Notes: a model not told the origin generated them from the sequence alone. 64,000 nt of DNA from Candidatus Heimdallarchaeota archaeon (GCA_026702845.1 JADCLS010000009.1:166625-230624), one strand, 5' to 3'; positions 18,411 through 29,225 are shown, counted from the stretch's first letter. Translations and numbers: made by a program.

Positions 18411-20657
18411 TTAGTATTTCTTTTTAAGGAATGCAACAGCAGTTACTGCAACAAAAGCAGCCATCACACCAAATGCAGGTGATGGTTGGGTATTGACAGT
18501 GGTAATTTTAACCTCAAGGGTTGTCTTGAAATCATTACCAGCATTATCCTCAACGGTTAAATCAATGTAGAAGGTACCTACAGCAGTATACTCATGAGTT
18601 GCAGTGGTGGAACCAACAACATCTAATGCTGCTGCTCCATCACCCCAAGCAAGGGTAGCGGAATCAATACCTGATCCAGAGTCCTCAAAAGTAAAGGAGA
18701 CTTCAACAATCTTCTCATCTCTTGATACAAGCTCAATAGTTGCGGTAGGATCGGTTGCATCTACTGTAACCTCAAGGGTTGCAGTGAAGATACCACCTGC
18801 CTCGGTTGTGACCATTAGTTTTACAGTGTATACACCATCTGTGGTGTAATCGTGATCAGCGGAGGTTTCTCCGAATACATCCTCAGCATCAGAACCATCT
18901 CCCCAATCAAGGGTTGCTGCAACAACATCTGAGTCAGTAGCGTCGGTATAGGTGAAATCAACATCAACAGATGCCTTCTGTGCAGCATCACCGGTGAGTG
19001 TGGCTGTAGGGATGGCATCTAGTGCAACAAAGCTGTGTGATCCGGTGGGATCGTATTGCTTGACATATTTCATGAGACCTTGATCAAAGTGGTACAGGAT
19101 TGCCTGAATATTACCCTCATCACCAGCAATTGGTGGGTTGGTGAGATCAGCGACATTGATGACCATAGCAACATTCCAGGTTCCATTCTCTAGAATAGTA
19201 CCAACACTGCCAGTGTAGTTATATTCTGCCCAAGCACCGTTAGCACCACTCCAAAGTCCAAATCCTAGAATTTCAGGATAGGTTGTATCATTCACTGCAT
19301 TGTTTGCCATGAAATTAAGGTTGATTGTACCTGCATTGTAAACATCACCCTCATAATCAGAATACCAATCAATACCGGCAACTAATAAGTTGTTGGCTGA
19401 GTAATCATATCCTTCCCAATCACCATTAAAGTTACCTTTGAATTGGGCAGATTCTACAACAACAGTATAATTAACGTAGTACCAAGCTACTGCAACATTT
19501 GAATAGTTGGCATATCCATTCCAGACACCACCAGTTACATTAGCAATGTTAGTGAAATCAACACCACTGGTTACATTATGATAGGTGAATTTGATCTCCT
19601 CATCAACATCCCAGTTGAGGCTCTGACCAGCATCATCACCTTGAAGCTCCATTACAGCTCCAGAAGCAATATCAGTTAATTCAGTGACACATGCAGAATC
19701 ACATTCCTCAAGAGTATATACAAAATACCAGAAAGCAATTGATTCTCCAAGTTCAGCTCTCCATTTGGCTGGTTTGTTATTTTCATCATCTCTGGCTTGT
19801 TCCTCAGTTGCACCCTCTACATGAGAAAGTACAGGTTTAGATAATGGGATATCAACAGTGGTTAGAATGTTATTATCTCCACCTTCAGATAAATCCCAAT
19901 TACCGAAAGCACCGATCTTGAAATTCACTGCACCATCAGGCATAACATAATCAACTTTCCAATAAGTAATATTAGTACCTGTTTCTGGTACCTCAACATG
20001 ATCATATGAAAGTGGATAGGTCTTATTATCAATATTCCATGAAGGATCGGTTACTTCACCAACGAGATAGTAATCACCAGTAACATTGTTACCGTTGAGA
20101 ACAGTTGCCCAAATAGTAACTGTTGCACCTTCCTCAACATAATACTTTTCACCTACACCATTGTATGAGAGGAATTCACCACCCTGTACATCATAAAGAT
20201 CAGGAGCACCGAGTGCACCAGCAACGAGAATGGGATGATTGCTTGATTCTTCTCCATAAGCCCATGCATCTGCTTCATAATGATTTCTGGCTTTAAATTC
20301 ACCAGATTCAACTAGCGTCAAATTGACACTCCATACTTCATAAGTACCATTACTAGATGACATGGTCATTGTTGTAGCAGTATCCCAGCTCAGACCATTT
20401 CCTGAACCCATAAGCTCAGGAACATCACCGGCCATGACCAAATAAGTCACATTGACTTCAGTGTTCTTCAAATAACCATAAACTGATGGAGCTTCAGGTG
20501 CAACACCAAGGAATACTGGTGTCCCTTCAGGAGTTGCATTTACAACATCAGTGGAAATTGAAGTATAAGAAATAGATGTGGTTGCTACAGCTGGTACAGA
20601 GGACATTCCTAGCACAAAGACTGCTAGAACCACGAAACTCATAATTGTTTTCTTCAT
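18411..20657 (-). CDS. surface glycan-binding-like protein with two PKD domains
   Basis: A 748-residue secreted protein. The signal peptide (residues 1-26) is followed by three beta-rich modules (about 30-170, 170-290, 300-520), resembling carbohydrate-binding folds. Two PKD domains follow (about 555-640 and 645-725), with the typical LDWGDGS and LAWGDGA cores. The C-terminus PAFGVMAAFVAVTAVAFLKKKY is a short anchor like archaeosortase-type PGF sorting tails. The reading frame is free of breaks. The ribosome site AAGGAG is 8 nt before the ATG. It lies divergent to the maltodextrin-binding protein, so a role in holding starch at the cell surface is inferred. An S-layer role is an alternative. 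Confidence 0.75.
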   Translation of the reverse strand: MKKTIMSFVVLAVFVLGMSSVPAVATTSISYTSISTDVVNATPEGTPVFLGVAPEAPSVYGYLKNTEVNVTYLVMAGDVPELMGSGNGLSWDTATTMTMSSSNGTYEVWSVNLTLVESGEFKARNHYEADAWAYGEESSNHPILVAGALGAPDLYDVQGGEFLSYNGVGEKYYVEEGATVTIWATVLNGNNVTGDYYLVGEVTDPSWNIDNKTYPLSYDHVEVPETGTNITYWKVDYVMPDGAVNFKIGAFGNWDLSEGGDNNILTTVDIPLSKPVLSHVEGATEEQARDDENNKPAKWRAELGESIAFWYFVYTLEECDSACVTELTDIASGAVMELQGDDAGQSLNWDVDEEIKFTYHNVTSGVDFTNIANVTGGVWNGYANYSNVAVAWYYVNYTVVVESAQFKGNFNGDWEGYDYSANNLLVAGIDWYSDYEGDVYNAGTINLNFMANNAVNDTTYPEILGFGLWSGANGAWAEYNYTGSVGTILENGTWNVAMVINVADLTNPPIAGDEGNIQAILYHFDQGLMKYVKQYDPTGSHSFVALDAIPTATLTGDAAQKASVDVDFTYTDATDSDVVAATLDWGDGSDAEDVFGETSADHDYTTDGVYTVKLMVTTEAGGIFTATLEVTVDATDPTATIELVSRDEKIVEVSFTFEDSGSGIDSATLAWGDGAAALDVVGSTTATHEYTAVGTFYIDLTVEDNAGNDFKTTLEVKITTVNTQPSPAFGVMAAFVAVTAVAFLKKKY

Positions 20658-20886
20658 AATTAATTCTCCTTAAATTTTAACTTTTGGACTTTCTCCAATC
20701 ATTAAATAGGCAAATTATATCACTCCTGTTCTAAGTTTATTTATAGTTTGACCTTATGTTCAATATCGGTATAAGCAAAGAACGAAGTTTTTATCCAAAT
20801 TTCGACTTCTGTATTCTTATATCCGAATACTTCATTTTTTAAACAGACAAAAAATTGCCAATTTCAATGATATGTAGAATACATCT

Positions 20887-20910
20887 TAAATATAAACGCG
20901 TTAATAACGC
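20887..20910 (+). promoter_or_regulatory. malE promoter with palindromic operator
   Basis: TATA-like TAAATATAA (20887-20895) is followed by the perfect palindrome GCGTTA-A-TAACGC (20898-20910), ending 4 nt before the chosen start ATG at 20915. The position between TATA box and expected start site is ideal for a repressor. Confidence 0.55.
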
Positions 20911-20914
20911 ATTA

Positions 20915-22435
20915 ATGTTTACAAAAAATCGATTAAAGTTTCTTTTCCTTATGCTTGTATTCGTCACATCAATGAATATAGCACCTCAAGCACAAGAAAC
21001 AATAGAGATCACTTTTTGGTACACAGAGGGATCTATTGAAGGAGCCCTCTACGAAACATTAGTTGCCAATTTTGAGGCAGCTAATCCTAATGTTGATGTA
21101 ACTGCTCAGCAGATCGGTTACTTTGATACCGAGGCCAGTTATGAAAATGCACTCATTGCCGGTACTGAGCCTGATGTACTGCGTGCAGATGTTACTTGGA
21201 TCACTAAATGGGCCAATCAAAAAGTATTAGAACCATTAGATGATTATGATTGGGATCAGACAGATTTCATTGATACCGCTTTGAGATTAAATCAGTGGCA
21301 GGGAAAAACCTATGGAATTCCACAGGTTGTTGATACTCTTGGTATTATGTATAACAAACAGGTCTTCAGCGATGCAGGTATTACCGTACCTGCAGGAGGA
21401 TTCACCTTTGAGGAATTTGCACAAGTTGCCTACCAGTTAACTAATAGAACCTCCACCAATCAGGATGATTGGACCTATGGGTACACTTCAGCTCATATGA
21501 CCTATCACTTCCTACCCATATTTTATGGTCATGGTGCCAAATACTTTGATCCTAACAACATAGCCAAAGATAATATTGCCATTGACTCTGAAGAGACAAG
21601 AAATGCGATTCAATACCTAGATGATCTCATTGGTAATGTCTGGGCTGATCCAGCAGCCACCTATAAAGGTGTTACACCCGCCAGAGATCTTCAGACCTAT
21701 GCTAACCTCAATGAATACTTCATGAATGGTAAGGTTGCTATCATCCAACAAGGTCCTTGGGAACTTAGAAACATTCTTGATAATGGTATGATGTTCAACA
21801 AGGAAGCCTACGAGGATCTTACTGGTGAGACTCCACCCTCATGGGTTGGTCCAGATAATCTGGGATTCATGGAAGTACCCAAGACTGTCATTGATGGAGA
21901 GACCTATCAGGGTATGCACGTTGGTGGGCATTCCTATGTCATGTCTGCCAAGGTAGAGGATGAGAACAAGGATATGACCTTTGAATTCATGAAATACCTT
22001 GGTTCCATGGAGGCCACTTACCTCAGAGCCAAGACTAATCACCTGGTATCACCCCGAATTTCCTTCTATGCTGATGGTTATGATTTTGATGCTTCTGATG
22101 ATTATCTCCCAGCTGATGATGACTTCATCAAGGGTTTCAAGTTGAACTTAGATAACGCCTTCGAGCGGCCAGTACATCCGTACTTCATTACATTTGATGG
22201 CTTCTTTGGAGACGAGATGAGCAAGCATTTACTTGAGGATCAGGACATCGAAACAACCATAACCAACACCCTGACCAAATGGAACAACTACTTTGACCAG
22301 TTTGGTGAGATAGCAGATCAGAACACAGCTGTTCCAACCACCATTGCTGATGAGGATGGACTTCCCCTTGATACTGTCTCTCTTATCCCAGCACTCTTTG
22401 TTGCCGCAATCATCATTAAGAGAAAGAGAAATTAA
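20915..22435 (+). CDS. malE: maltodextrin-type ABC substrate-binding protein, membrane-anchored
   Basis: A 506-residue extracytoplasmic sugar-binding protein of the MalE/UgpB class. The signal segment (residues 1-28) leads into EITFWYTEGSIEGALYETL, and the family features AGTEPDVLRADVTWI, YGIPQVVDTLGIMYNKQVF and GKVAIIQQGPWEL are present. No lipobox cysteine is seen. Instead the C-terminus has a hydrophobic segment and basic tail (SLIPALFVAAIIIKRKRN), so the protein is anchored at its C-terminus. I chose ATG at 20915 over an in-frame ATG 60 bp upstream because TATA TAAATATAA at 20887-20895 predicts transcription starting at about 20914. A perfect palindrome lies between TATA and start. The matching permeases begin at 26904. 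Confidence 0.88.
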   Translation: MFTKNRLKFLFLMLVFVTSMNIAPQAQETIEITFWYTEGSIEGALYETLVANFEAANPNVDVTAQQIGYFDTEASYENALIAGTEPDVLRADVTWITKWANQKVLEPLDDYDWDQTDFIDTALRLNQWQGKTYGIPQVVDTLGIMYNKQVFSDAGITVPAGGFTFEEFAQVAYQLTNRTSTNQDDWTYGYTSAHMTYHFLPIFYGHGAKYFDPNNIAKDNIAIDSEETRNAIQYLDDLIGNVWADPAATYKGVTPARDLQTYANLNEYFMNGKVAIIQQGPWELRNILDNGMMFNKEAYEDLTGETPPSWVGPDNLGFMEVPKTVIDGETYQGMHVGGHSYVMSAKVEDENKDMTFEFMKYLGSMEATYLRAKTNHLVSPRISFYADGYDFDASDDYLPADDDFIKGFKLNLDNAFERPVHPYFITFDGFFGDEMSKHLLEDQDIETTITNTLTKWNNYFDQFGEIADQNTAVPTTIADEDGLPLDTVSLIPALFVAAIIIKRKRN

Positions 22436-22551
22436 AATTAAAATTCGAAACTAAATAACAATAAAAACTAATTCAATTTATACATATATTCTATCATCTA
22501 AATCATCAAAATTCTATGATGAAATGCTTGAATATTATATAGCAACCCTTG

Positions 22552-23145
22552 ATGAAGCCATTCATGATTGAAATTCTCAATGTGATCTCACTAGTAATAA
22601 GTTTTATCTTATTTTCATATTTCTATACACTATCAATCCAACCAATGAGATTGAAAGAAAAAATCGGTGAGATTGCATGGAAAAAATGCCGGAATTATAG
22701 ACTATTTGCTTCTCTATGGATGATGACAGCAACCATTAGTATTTTCTTATGGTTATTATATCCGATAGACTCAATGAATTGGGCAATAAGTACAACCTAT
22801 GCCCATTATATTATAGGAGGAGTTATCTTGTTGATAGGAAGCACTATTATGTTACTAGGTGCAATTGCTGCAGGAGGAGAGAGTATCACACCATCTGCGG
22901 ATACTCAGATGTATGGGGGGATTTACAAGCACATTCGTCATCCACAAGCTCTAGGTGAATTTCCTATGTTTATTGCTTTTGCATTTTTCACGAATTCTTG
23001 GTTTCTGGTAATCATTACATCAATATTTGTTTTGATTTATACACCAATAATGATTAGATATGAAGAGAGAGATTTAATATTGCGTTTTGGTGCCTCATAT
23101 GAGGAGTATCAAAAGATCACTGGGGCACTATTTCCTAGGTTCTGA
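22552..23145 (+). CDS. isoprenylcysteine methyltransferase-like membrane protein
   Basis: A 197-residue membrane protein with four to five transmembrane segments. The C-terminal part reads GGIYKHIRHPQALGEFP then MIRYEERDLILRFG and YEEYQ, the pattern of the isoprenylcysteine carboxyl methyltransferase / phospholipid methyltransferase superfamily (PEMT/ICMT/NnrU-like). It probably methylates a lipid or small membrane substrate with SAM; the substrate is unknown. I prefer ATG at 22552 to the TTG one codon earlier. The gene interrupts the transporter cluster and is not obviously related to it. Confidence 0.8.
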   Translation: MKPFMIEILNVISLVISFILFSYFYTLSIQPMRLKEKIGEIAWKKCRNYRLFASLWMMTATISIFLWLLYPIDSMNWAISTTYAHYIIGGVILLIGSTIMLLGAIAAGGESITPSADTQMYGGIYKHIRHPQALGEFPMFIAFAFFTNSWFLVIITSIFVLIYTPIMIRYEERDLILRFGASYEEYQKITGALFPRF

Positions 23146-23302
23146 TTCATTTTAACAATATATCACCTTTCTATTACCTAATTCTTATGCTTAGACCTAA
23201 AATAATATATATTCGATAGTCCGAATTAATAATGAGGTTGGGAACTACATTACGCTTATAATTTCTTCATTTTTTATCTGTGATTTGGAATTGGAGATCA
23301 AG

Positions 23303-24070
23303 ATGTATGATATGTTGTACCCTGAATTAAATGAAGAGGAAAAATATCAGCACCTATCCTTAATTAAAGCTCTTCATAAATTTGGTTGGGGGGAATATCA
23401 TCAACAATTAGATACTATCGAATTTCACAAGAGCATCATAAAATTGACGAAGATAAATGATCTTATAATAGTCATCTTTGCTGATTTAAATGAACCACGA
23501 TTTGAGGAATTATGTAATTTTAATCAACTCAATGAAGAATTTAAAAACGTGGTAGATGGGAATATCACCATGATTCCAATTTACCATAAATTCATCTTGG
23601 ATAGGATTATTGAATTCAATTATGGCAATTATAATGAATGTGTGTATCCCATGGTTAAGGATACAAAAATGCTCCAGGCCTATATTTGCGAACCTAGTGC
23701 AATTCCTATATCGAGTGTCACATTTCAAGAAAATCAGAAAGATGAGCTGTTAGTTGTTGGACTGCTGACGGCAATGAATTCATTCTCTAATATCGTGCTC
23801 AAAAAAGATATTGAAACAATAAAGATAGGAGATATTATGATATTCTTCCAATGGAGATCAAACAAATTGTATATGATTGTTAGAGAAGGAGATTGTGATA
23901 GATTTAAGTCACCTACTTGTTACAAAACAACTTTTGATCTCCTAAATAGAATGGGAGATGCAATTGATATGATATTTGATTTTGATGAAAAAATCGCAGT
24001 TTCAGAATTAAATAGTATTATGGAGACTGTAATAAATGAATCTGAGATGGGAATGAAATATCATGAATAA
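23303..24070 (+). CDS. protein with longin-like C-terminal domain
   Basis: A 255-residue soluble protein from ATG at 23303; an in-frame TTG at 23285 is possible. The part from about residue 135 on reads ELLVVGLLTAMNSFSN, IKIGDIMIFFQW, then LYMIVREGD. This strand-helix-strand pattern is shared with the longin/roadblock-like small-GTPase regulators that are abundant in Asgard archaea. The N-terminal half is not recognised. The assignment rests on pattern only. If right, it may act with a small GTPase, but none lies in this window. Confidence 0.5.
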   Translation: MYDMLYPELNEEEKYQHLSLIKALHKFGWGEYHQQLDTIEFHKSIIKLTKINDLIIVIFADLNEPRFEELCNFNQLNEEFKNVVDGNITMIPIYHKFILDRIIEFNYGNYNECVYPMVKDTKMLQAYICEPSAIPISSVTFQENQKDELLVVGLLTAMNSFSNIVLKKDIETIKIGDIMIFFQWRSNKLYMIVREGDCDRFKSPTCYKTTFDLLNRMGDAIDMIFDFDEKIAVSELNSIMETVINESEMGMKYHE

Positions 24071-24092
24071 TATACTTTTAGAAATATTTATA

Positions 24093-24695
24093 CTATTTTT
24101 CCAATATTAATGTGAAACATTGATTATTGGCTATCTCTTGTGCTTTGATTATTTTAAATCCATTATTTTTGGCAATATTGATGAAGTGATCCAAATCTTG
24201 TTCTTTATTCCATTTACATCCAAATCCAGTTTTTATAACAGTATCTGGTAATGTTATCTCTAGTTTAACTGCAAATATCTCCTTTTGGACATCTTCAGAT
24301 TTTTTAGGTATAACCAATCCCCAGATATATACTAATCCTCCAGGTTTGAGTACTCTATAGATTTCCTTCATGACTTCATTCTGGTCATCCTTATTCATAT
24401 ACATGAATAAAAAGAAACAAGTCACTACTTCAAAAGATTCTCCGATGAAATTCATCGATTTAGCATCCATGGTAAGCATTATCGACTCTAGTGATGGAAT
24501 TTTCCTTTTAATTTCCTCAAGTTCAGCCAACCTTAAATCGATGGCTATAACTCTATCTTTTTCAAGCTGAGAGATAGTAGCTTCTCCTCCGCCACCGATA
24601 TCCAATATTTTTCCCTCAACTCTCAATGATTCGAGAGTAAGTTTTATCTCATCTGTAAAATGAATATTATCATTTTTAGGATTATCATGGCTCAT
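24093..24695 (-). CDS. class I SAM-dependent methyltransferase
   Basis: A 200-residue Rossmann-fold methyltransferase. Motif I is ILDIGGGGEATI (residues about 35-46), the acidic ribose-binding loop AIDLR follows, and EIYRVLKPGGLVYIWG is the typical post-motif III segment. It has a methyltransf_11-like core with a short C-terminus, so it acts on a small molecule or unknown substrate in the cytosol. It is convergent with the longin-like gene and stands alone. Confidence 0.88.
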   Translation of the reverse strand: MSHDNPKNDNIHFTDEIKLTLESLRVEGKILDIGGGGEATISQLEKDRVIAIDLRLAELEEIKRKIPSLESIMLTMDAKSMNFIGESFEVVTCFFLFMYMNKDDQNEVMKEIYRVLKPGGLVYIWGLVIPKKSEDVQKEIFAVKLEITLPDTVIKTGFGCKWNKEQDLDHFINIAKNNGFKIIKAQEIANNQCFTLILEK

Positions 24696-24924
24696 CTACT
24701 CAAATTTATAACCTCAATATAAATTATTTTTGATTATGGCTATTCCTTCTCTTCTTGAAATTGTTATTCAAAAGTTACATATGCGTTTTGGAAAGTATTA
24801 ACCCATATACTGAATGTTCTTCTCCTTCAATATTCGTTCACAAAAATAATATTAGCATTTAAAAGGAACTAAATTGAGAATTACTAAAAATCCTTATATT
24901 TAAATGCTTAAAATGATTATCTAA

Positions 24925-25353
24925 ATGACTAAACAAGAACCTGAAATATTATGTGAAAATGAAAAACAATATCAAATGTTGAATTATCCTTTGAATGAGT
25001 ATTTCCTTATTCATGGGGCACCTCCCCTCAAATTTCAAAAAACATCGTTACGAAGGGGATATATTGGTACTTGGAGAATTCAGGATAAGAAATTATGGTT
25101 AGAGGATATAAAAGGTAATTTAGAGAATGATACGAAATTCAAGATTGAAGAATTTTTTGGAAAAGAACCTCCTATCCATGCAAATTGGTTCAATGGGCCA
25201 ATATATTTAGAGCTAGGAAAATTAATCAGAGTTCAAGGCAGCTTCAACCCAATATATGAACAACGAGAGAAAATAAATATAAAAAATGGATCAATAAGTA
25301 ATCGAGAAATTCAATACTATGATAAAAAAACCGGGGAATTCATTCAAAAATGA
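24925..25353 (+). CDS. conserved hypothetical protein
   Basis: A 142-residue soluble protein. The layout L..YPLNEYFL, SLRRGYIGTWRIQDKKLWLEDI, HANWFNGPIYLELG, then a strand ending in YYDKKTGEF matches a hypothetical family widely seen in bacteria, which I cannot name. It has many beta strands and no obvious active site. Presence of a bacterial-type family in this archaeal context could mean transfer. A TATA-like stretch precedes the start within 30 nt. Confidence 0.65.
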   Translation: MTKQEPEILCENEKQYQMLNYPLNEYFLIHGAPPLKFQKTSLRRGYIGTWRIQDKKLWLEDIKGNLENDTKFKIEEFFGKEPPIHANWFNGPIYLELGKLIRVQGSFNPIYEQREKINIKNGSISNREIQYYDKKTGEFIQK

Positions 25354-25457
25354 TACAATGACCTTTCCAAAAGTTAGATTCTTCATCGGTCAATGTTGTT
25401 CCATATCACTATTAATATATTGGTTCCCATAATTAAATTAACAAAAGGTGATACAAT

Positions 25458-26645
25458 ATGAAAAGAATTAATTTAATATTTCTAATGATTTTTATGTTTT
25501 CTTTGCTCATGGTCAGTAAAGGAACTGTAACCTCAATCGCAGAACCAAGCGATGATACAACCGATCAACTATTAACTCTTGATCAATCTGATGAAGAGGA
25601 TGAGGAGGATGAAGAAGACGATAACACAGAAACATCAGAAGAAGAAGATGAGGATGATGAAAAAGAGGATGAAGAGAAGGATTCTGATGGTGATGGCGTT
25701 GAAGATGATGTCGAAGAAGCCTACGAGAGAGAAATTGAACTCGAAATAGATTCAGAAAAATTCAAAATTAAATCTTCACTCAAAACCGAAGATAATAAAG
25801 ATGAGTTCGAACTTGAATTTGATATCGGTTCTGATGATAATGCTGAAATCAAGATGAAATTCAAAAGTGAGAGTGAAAATGCAGAATCTGAATTAGAGTA
25901 CAAAGTCAAATTTGATGAAATCATTGAATTCACTGACCTTGCTGCAATTGGATACGAAAATGAAACTATCGTTTCATCTTATGAGATTGGTAAATCAGGT
26001 TGGAATGCACTTAGCTATACTGAAAATCAAGATTTGGGATTAATAGAAATTATAGCCACAACCAGTGATGGTGTCTTCTCATTAAATATGAGGATTGCTA
26101 ACAACTTTCTCCAGGATGATGGAGTAGTACTCTCGCCAACCTCATTAAAGATCGATGTGACCATAAATCAGTTCAGTTTTGTTCAAAATGATACTAAATT
26201 AGCCATTAAAACGCATATTAAATCCTCTTCTGAGATGGAGAGAGACGAAGATACTGAGGATGAGCAACAGGGTACGGCATCATCAGAATCTGAAGTTGAG
26301 ATTAGTACAACAAGTACTGCAGCATTTTTCTCCTGGGCTCAACTAGCCATGGCAGATGATCAGGAGGTGAATGTGATATCCTCTGCATTGACTGATTCAA
26401 CTGACGAAGAATCAGAAAGCTCAAACAAAATATATTTCACATTTGATGCAATTAATCCAACAAAAATTGTCTGGGATCCAAAATTAGGTGTCGTAAGTGA
26501 GGCCTCGTTAGCAAATATTGCAGCTGCACTTGGTGTAGATGTTTCAGAAGGTTTCACACTTGCAGGATTTGAATTATGGGTCATAGTACCTTTATTCGCC
26601 TTTGGGCTTCTATCAAAAAGAATTAAACATTCCATTCGACATTAA
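25458..26645 (+). CDS. secreted acidic surface protein, C-terminally anchored
   Basis: A 395-residue exported protein. The signal peptide (1-28) is followed by a highly acidic stretch (about 36-92), rich in D and E, with a DSDGDGVEDD motif like thrombospondin type 3 calcium loops. A charged beta-rich region follows, and a C-terminal membrane segment plus basic tail (LWVIVPLFAFGLLSKRIKH). The ribosome site GGTGAT lies a few bases before the ATG. The acidic part may bind Ca2+ at the surface. No enzyme motif was seen. Its position just before the permeases may be accidental. Confidence 0.65.
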   Translation: MKRINLIFLMIFMFSLLMVSKGTVTSIAEPSDDTTDQLLTLDQSDEEDEEDEEDDNTETSEEEDEDDEKEDEEKDSDGDGVEDDVEEAYEREIELEIDSEKFKIKSSLKTEDNKDEFELEFDIGSDDNAEIKMKFKSESENAESELEYKVKFDEIIEFTDLAAIGYENETIVSSYEIGKSGWNALSYTENQDLGLIEIIATTSDGVFSLNMRIANNFLQDDGVVLSPTSLKIDVTINQFSFVQNDTKLAIKTHIKSSSEMERDEDTEDEQQGTASSESEVEISTTSTAAFFSWAQLAMADDQEVNVISSALTDSTDEESESSNKIYFTFDAINPTKIVWDPKLGVVSEASLANIAAALGVDVSEGFTLAGFELWVIVPLFAFGLLSKRIKHSIRH

Positions 26646-26903
26646 TCTAAGCTTATATCTATTCAAACAATATGAAAAGTAAATAATTAAAATTAAATCC
26701 TAGATTTACAACTATCAGCGCCTTATAATGCAAAATATCCAGATTGATCGATAGATAGACATCTTCATCCAATCACGATGAGTGGTGGAAATTTTCTAAA
26801 ATAGAGAAATCTGAAGATAAGAAGCATTGATAATTGATATTCGTTATTTAATATTTTAAAGCGTAGAAACATATCTTAAATAATTACATCAATTGCATCG
26901 CTT

Positions 26904-29225
26904 GTGAGTGATCATCAATTTACTAATCAAGCTGACAATTTCAAACAGTTGGTTCTGAATAAATTGAAAATCGCCATCATCATCGCCGCAGCTCTATTTC
27001 TTTCTGCCGATGTATTCATTCCACTGTTGACCAATCGTGCTGATTTTAGTACTACTGTAGGAAGACAGGGCTTGGTAGATGGATTGATCTTCAATCTGCT
27101 ATTGATGCTGATCATTTGGCTTTATTTGATCATATTGCATTTTGTAGAGAGTAATGAATTGCTTAGATATGTCTTTGTCACTGTATTAACCATATTTACT
27201 TTAATACTACCAATATTGAAGGTCTGGCAACTCAAGTACGATTTTTCAGAGGATACAGGTTTTGTTGATTATACTGCCGAATCTGGATTGATCCCAGCTG
27301 GGAAAGACAAAATTGTTAATCCATTGCTGAAGATTCCCGGTTTTCATGCCAGTTACCTGGAAGGTGTCGAAGGAGATCCCACATTTAGATGGATTGGGAT
27401 CATTTTGATTATGCTTCCAGCACTAATTGCGACTATCTTCACCTTATTGTTAGTATTGAAGGCTGCCAAGAAAGAACTTCCTGTCAGGGATGAAAAGGGA
27501 TTTTTAGTTAAATCACAGTATAATTACTCGATAACAATCTTTTCCAAGGTGGATACATTCAGAAAAGATCTCAAGGATATGATATTCACTAAGAAACTCA
27601 TGAATAAAACAAATGAAGATCTAGAATCTGTTTTCAATGTCATTCTTTACCCAATAGAATTTGCAGTATATTATCTTGCACTACTATCTTATAATCTTCA
27701 ATTAAATTTAAGAAAAAATGCTAAAGGCTTGGAACTTCCCGAACGACCCATATTTGAGTTCAATGTACCATCCGTGATTAGCTTCATTATCTATCCACTA
27801 TTATTCTTCTACAACCTAGTGGATGTAATCTGGCTGGCATCCATCCGTGTACTAAGTCTTGGATTATATAATCCCAAGAATAAGGGGATCATCAGTGTGA
27901 ATACCACCCTAAGATATATGGGTACTTATGTGATAATTGGGCTTGTGTTTGTTTATTTGAGCCTTGATGGCTTCCATGGTATGACTAATTTCTTTTCTGA
28001 ACCTGGTTTTTACATGGCATTGGGTTCTGCGTTGCATATCATCTATCTCTCATCAGATCCTGAATTACGCAATAACTTATCCAAAACTCGCATGGCTTAT
28101 GGATTCATCTTACCTACTGTGGCCATCCTCATCTTTGAGTTGTATGTCCCCATTATTGTTGCATTATTTTTATCATTTCAGAGAATATTTCCATCAAGAT
28201 ACCTACAACATTATGAGGAGACTATCACAACAAATAATGTCGGTCTAGATAATTATCAGATAATAATAGAGTGGAACCTCATCCAGATAATTCTTATCTT
28301 TGTAGTCTCTGCACTTGTTGTATCCAAAGTGTTGGGATCACTTAATCAGGAGAATAATAATAGAAGAAGAATTGTTGGCAAGTTATCAACAGTTGCCCTA
28401 TGGTTCTCTATTCTTTACTGGACAATTGGTCTGAATATTGCACCAGCTTACGAGGAATATATTGCAACTGAAGCTGTTTTATACATCTCTCCTTCTCCAT
28501 TGCCCGTATTTATCAACACAGTAATTTGGACAGCAGTGTGTGTCTTCTTCCACATGATAATCGGTACGACCTTGGGTATACTAATGAATACTGAGTTTAG
28601 AGGAAGATCCGTGATAAGGGCAATTATGATAATCCCCTGGGCAGTACCCAACTTCATCACCATTTCAATATTCTCAGCGTTCATTTTTGATAATGATAGC
28701 GGATTTGTGAATATGGTGCTTAAAATGCTTCATCTCGAGGATATTGCATGGATGGCAAGTGAGAATATTCTTTGGACATCAATACTGGTGAACATCTGGT
28801 TGGGTTATCCATTTATCATGGTATCTGTATTAGCATCTTTACAATCTATTCCGGGTGATCTTTATGAGGCTGCAGATATCGATGGTGCATCTGCTTGGCA
28901 AAAATTCAGATATATCACCCTGCCGATGATCAAACCCACATTGTATGTGATCTCATTGCTTGGCGTATTATGGACATTCAATCTCTTTAATGTCATCTAT
29001 TTGATGACAATAGATAAACAGTCAATTCTGGCCGTGAGAGATTACTATATCTTGATTGTATACATCTTTGCAGTGTTCCGTGGTGGTAACTGGGCTATGG
29101 CAGCCACGTTATCATTTATTCTTTTCTTACTGATTGCTAGTTTCAGTTTGGTATACACCAAACTAGTTGGAAAGGGACCATATGAACTAGGTGATACAGA
29201 AGATGTGGAGGATGATGAAATATGA
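26904..29225 (+). CDS. malF: MalF-like ABC sugar permease, enlarged
   Basis: A 773-residue inner permease of an ABC sugar importer. The EAA loop YEAADIDGASAWQKFRYITL (about residues 653-672) contacts the ATPase, and the region around 540-770 is the standard MalF permease domain. The protein is far longer than usual permeases of about 300 (514 in E. coli MalF). The N-terminal 400+ residues carry several extra membrane segments and a soluble insert (about 180-290). The start is GTG, with a TATA-like stretch just upstream. The overlap of 4 bp with the next permease shows an operon. Confidence 0.88.
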   Translation: MSDHQFTNQADNFKQLVLNKLKIAIIIAAALFLSADVFIPLLTNRADFSTTVGRQGLVDGLIFNLLLMLIIWLYLIILHFVESNELLRYVFVTVLTIFTLILPILKVWQLKYDFSEDTGFVDYTAESGLIPAGKDKIVNPLLKIPGFHASYLEGVEGDPTFRWIGIILIMLPALIATIFTLLLVLKAAKKELPVRDEKGFLVKSQYNYSITIFSKVDTFRKDLKDMIFTKKLMNKTNEDLESVFNVILYPIEFAVYYLALLSYNLQLNLRKNAKGLELPERPIFEFNVPSVISFIIYPLLFFYNLVDVIWLASIRVLSLGLYNPKNKGIISVNTTLRYMGTYVIIGLVFVYLSLDGFHGMTNFFSEPGFYMALGSALHIIYLSSDPELRNNLSKTRMAYGFILPTVAILIFELYVPIIVALFLSFQRIFPSRYLQHYEETITTNNVGLDNYQIIIEWNLIQIILIFVVSALVVSKVLGSLNQENNNRRRIVGKLSTVALWFSILYWTIGLNIAPAYEEYIATEAVLYISPSPLPVFINTVIWTAVCVFFHMIIGTTLGILMNTEFRGRSVIRAIMIIPWAVPNFITISIFSAFIFDNDSGFVNMVLKMLHLEDIAWMASENILWTSILVNIWLGYPFIMVSVLASLQSIPGDLYEAADIDGASAWQKFRYITLPMIKPTLYVISLLGVLWTFNLFNVIYLMTIDKQSILAVRDYYILIVYIFAVFRGGNWAMAATLSFILFLLIASFSLVYTKLVGKGPYELGDTEDVEDDEI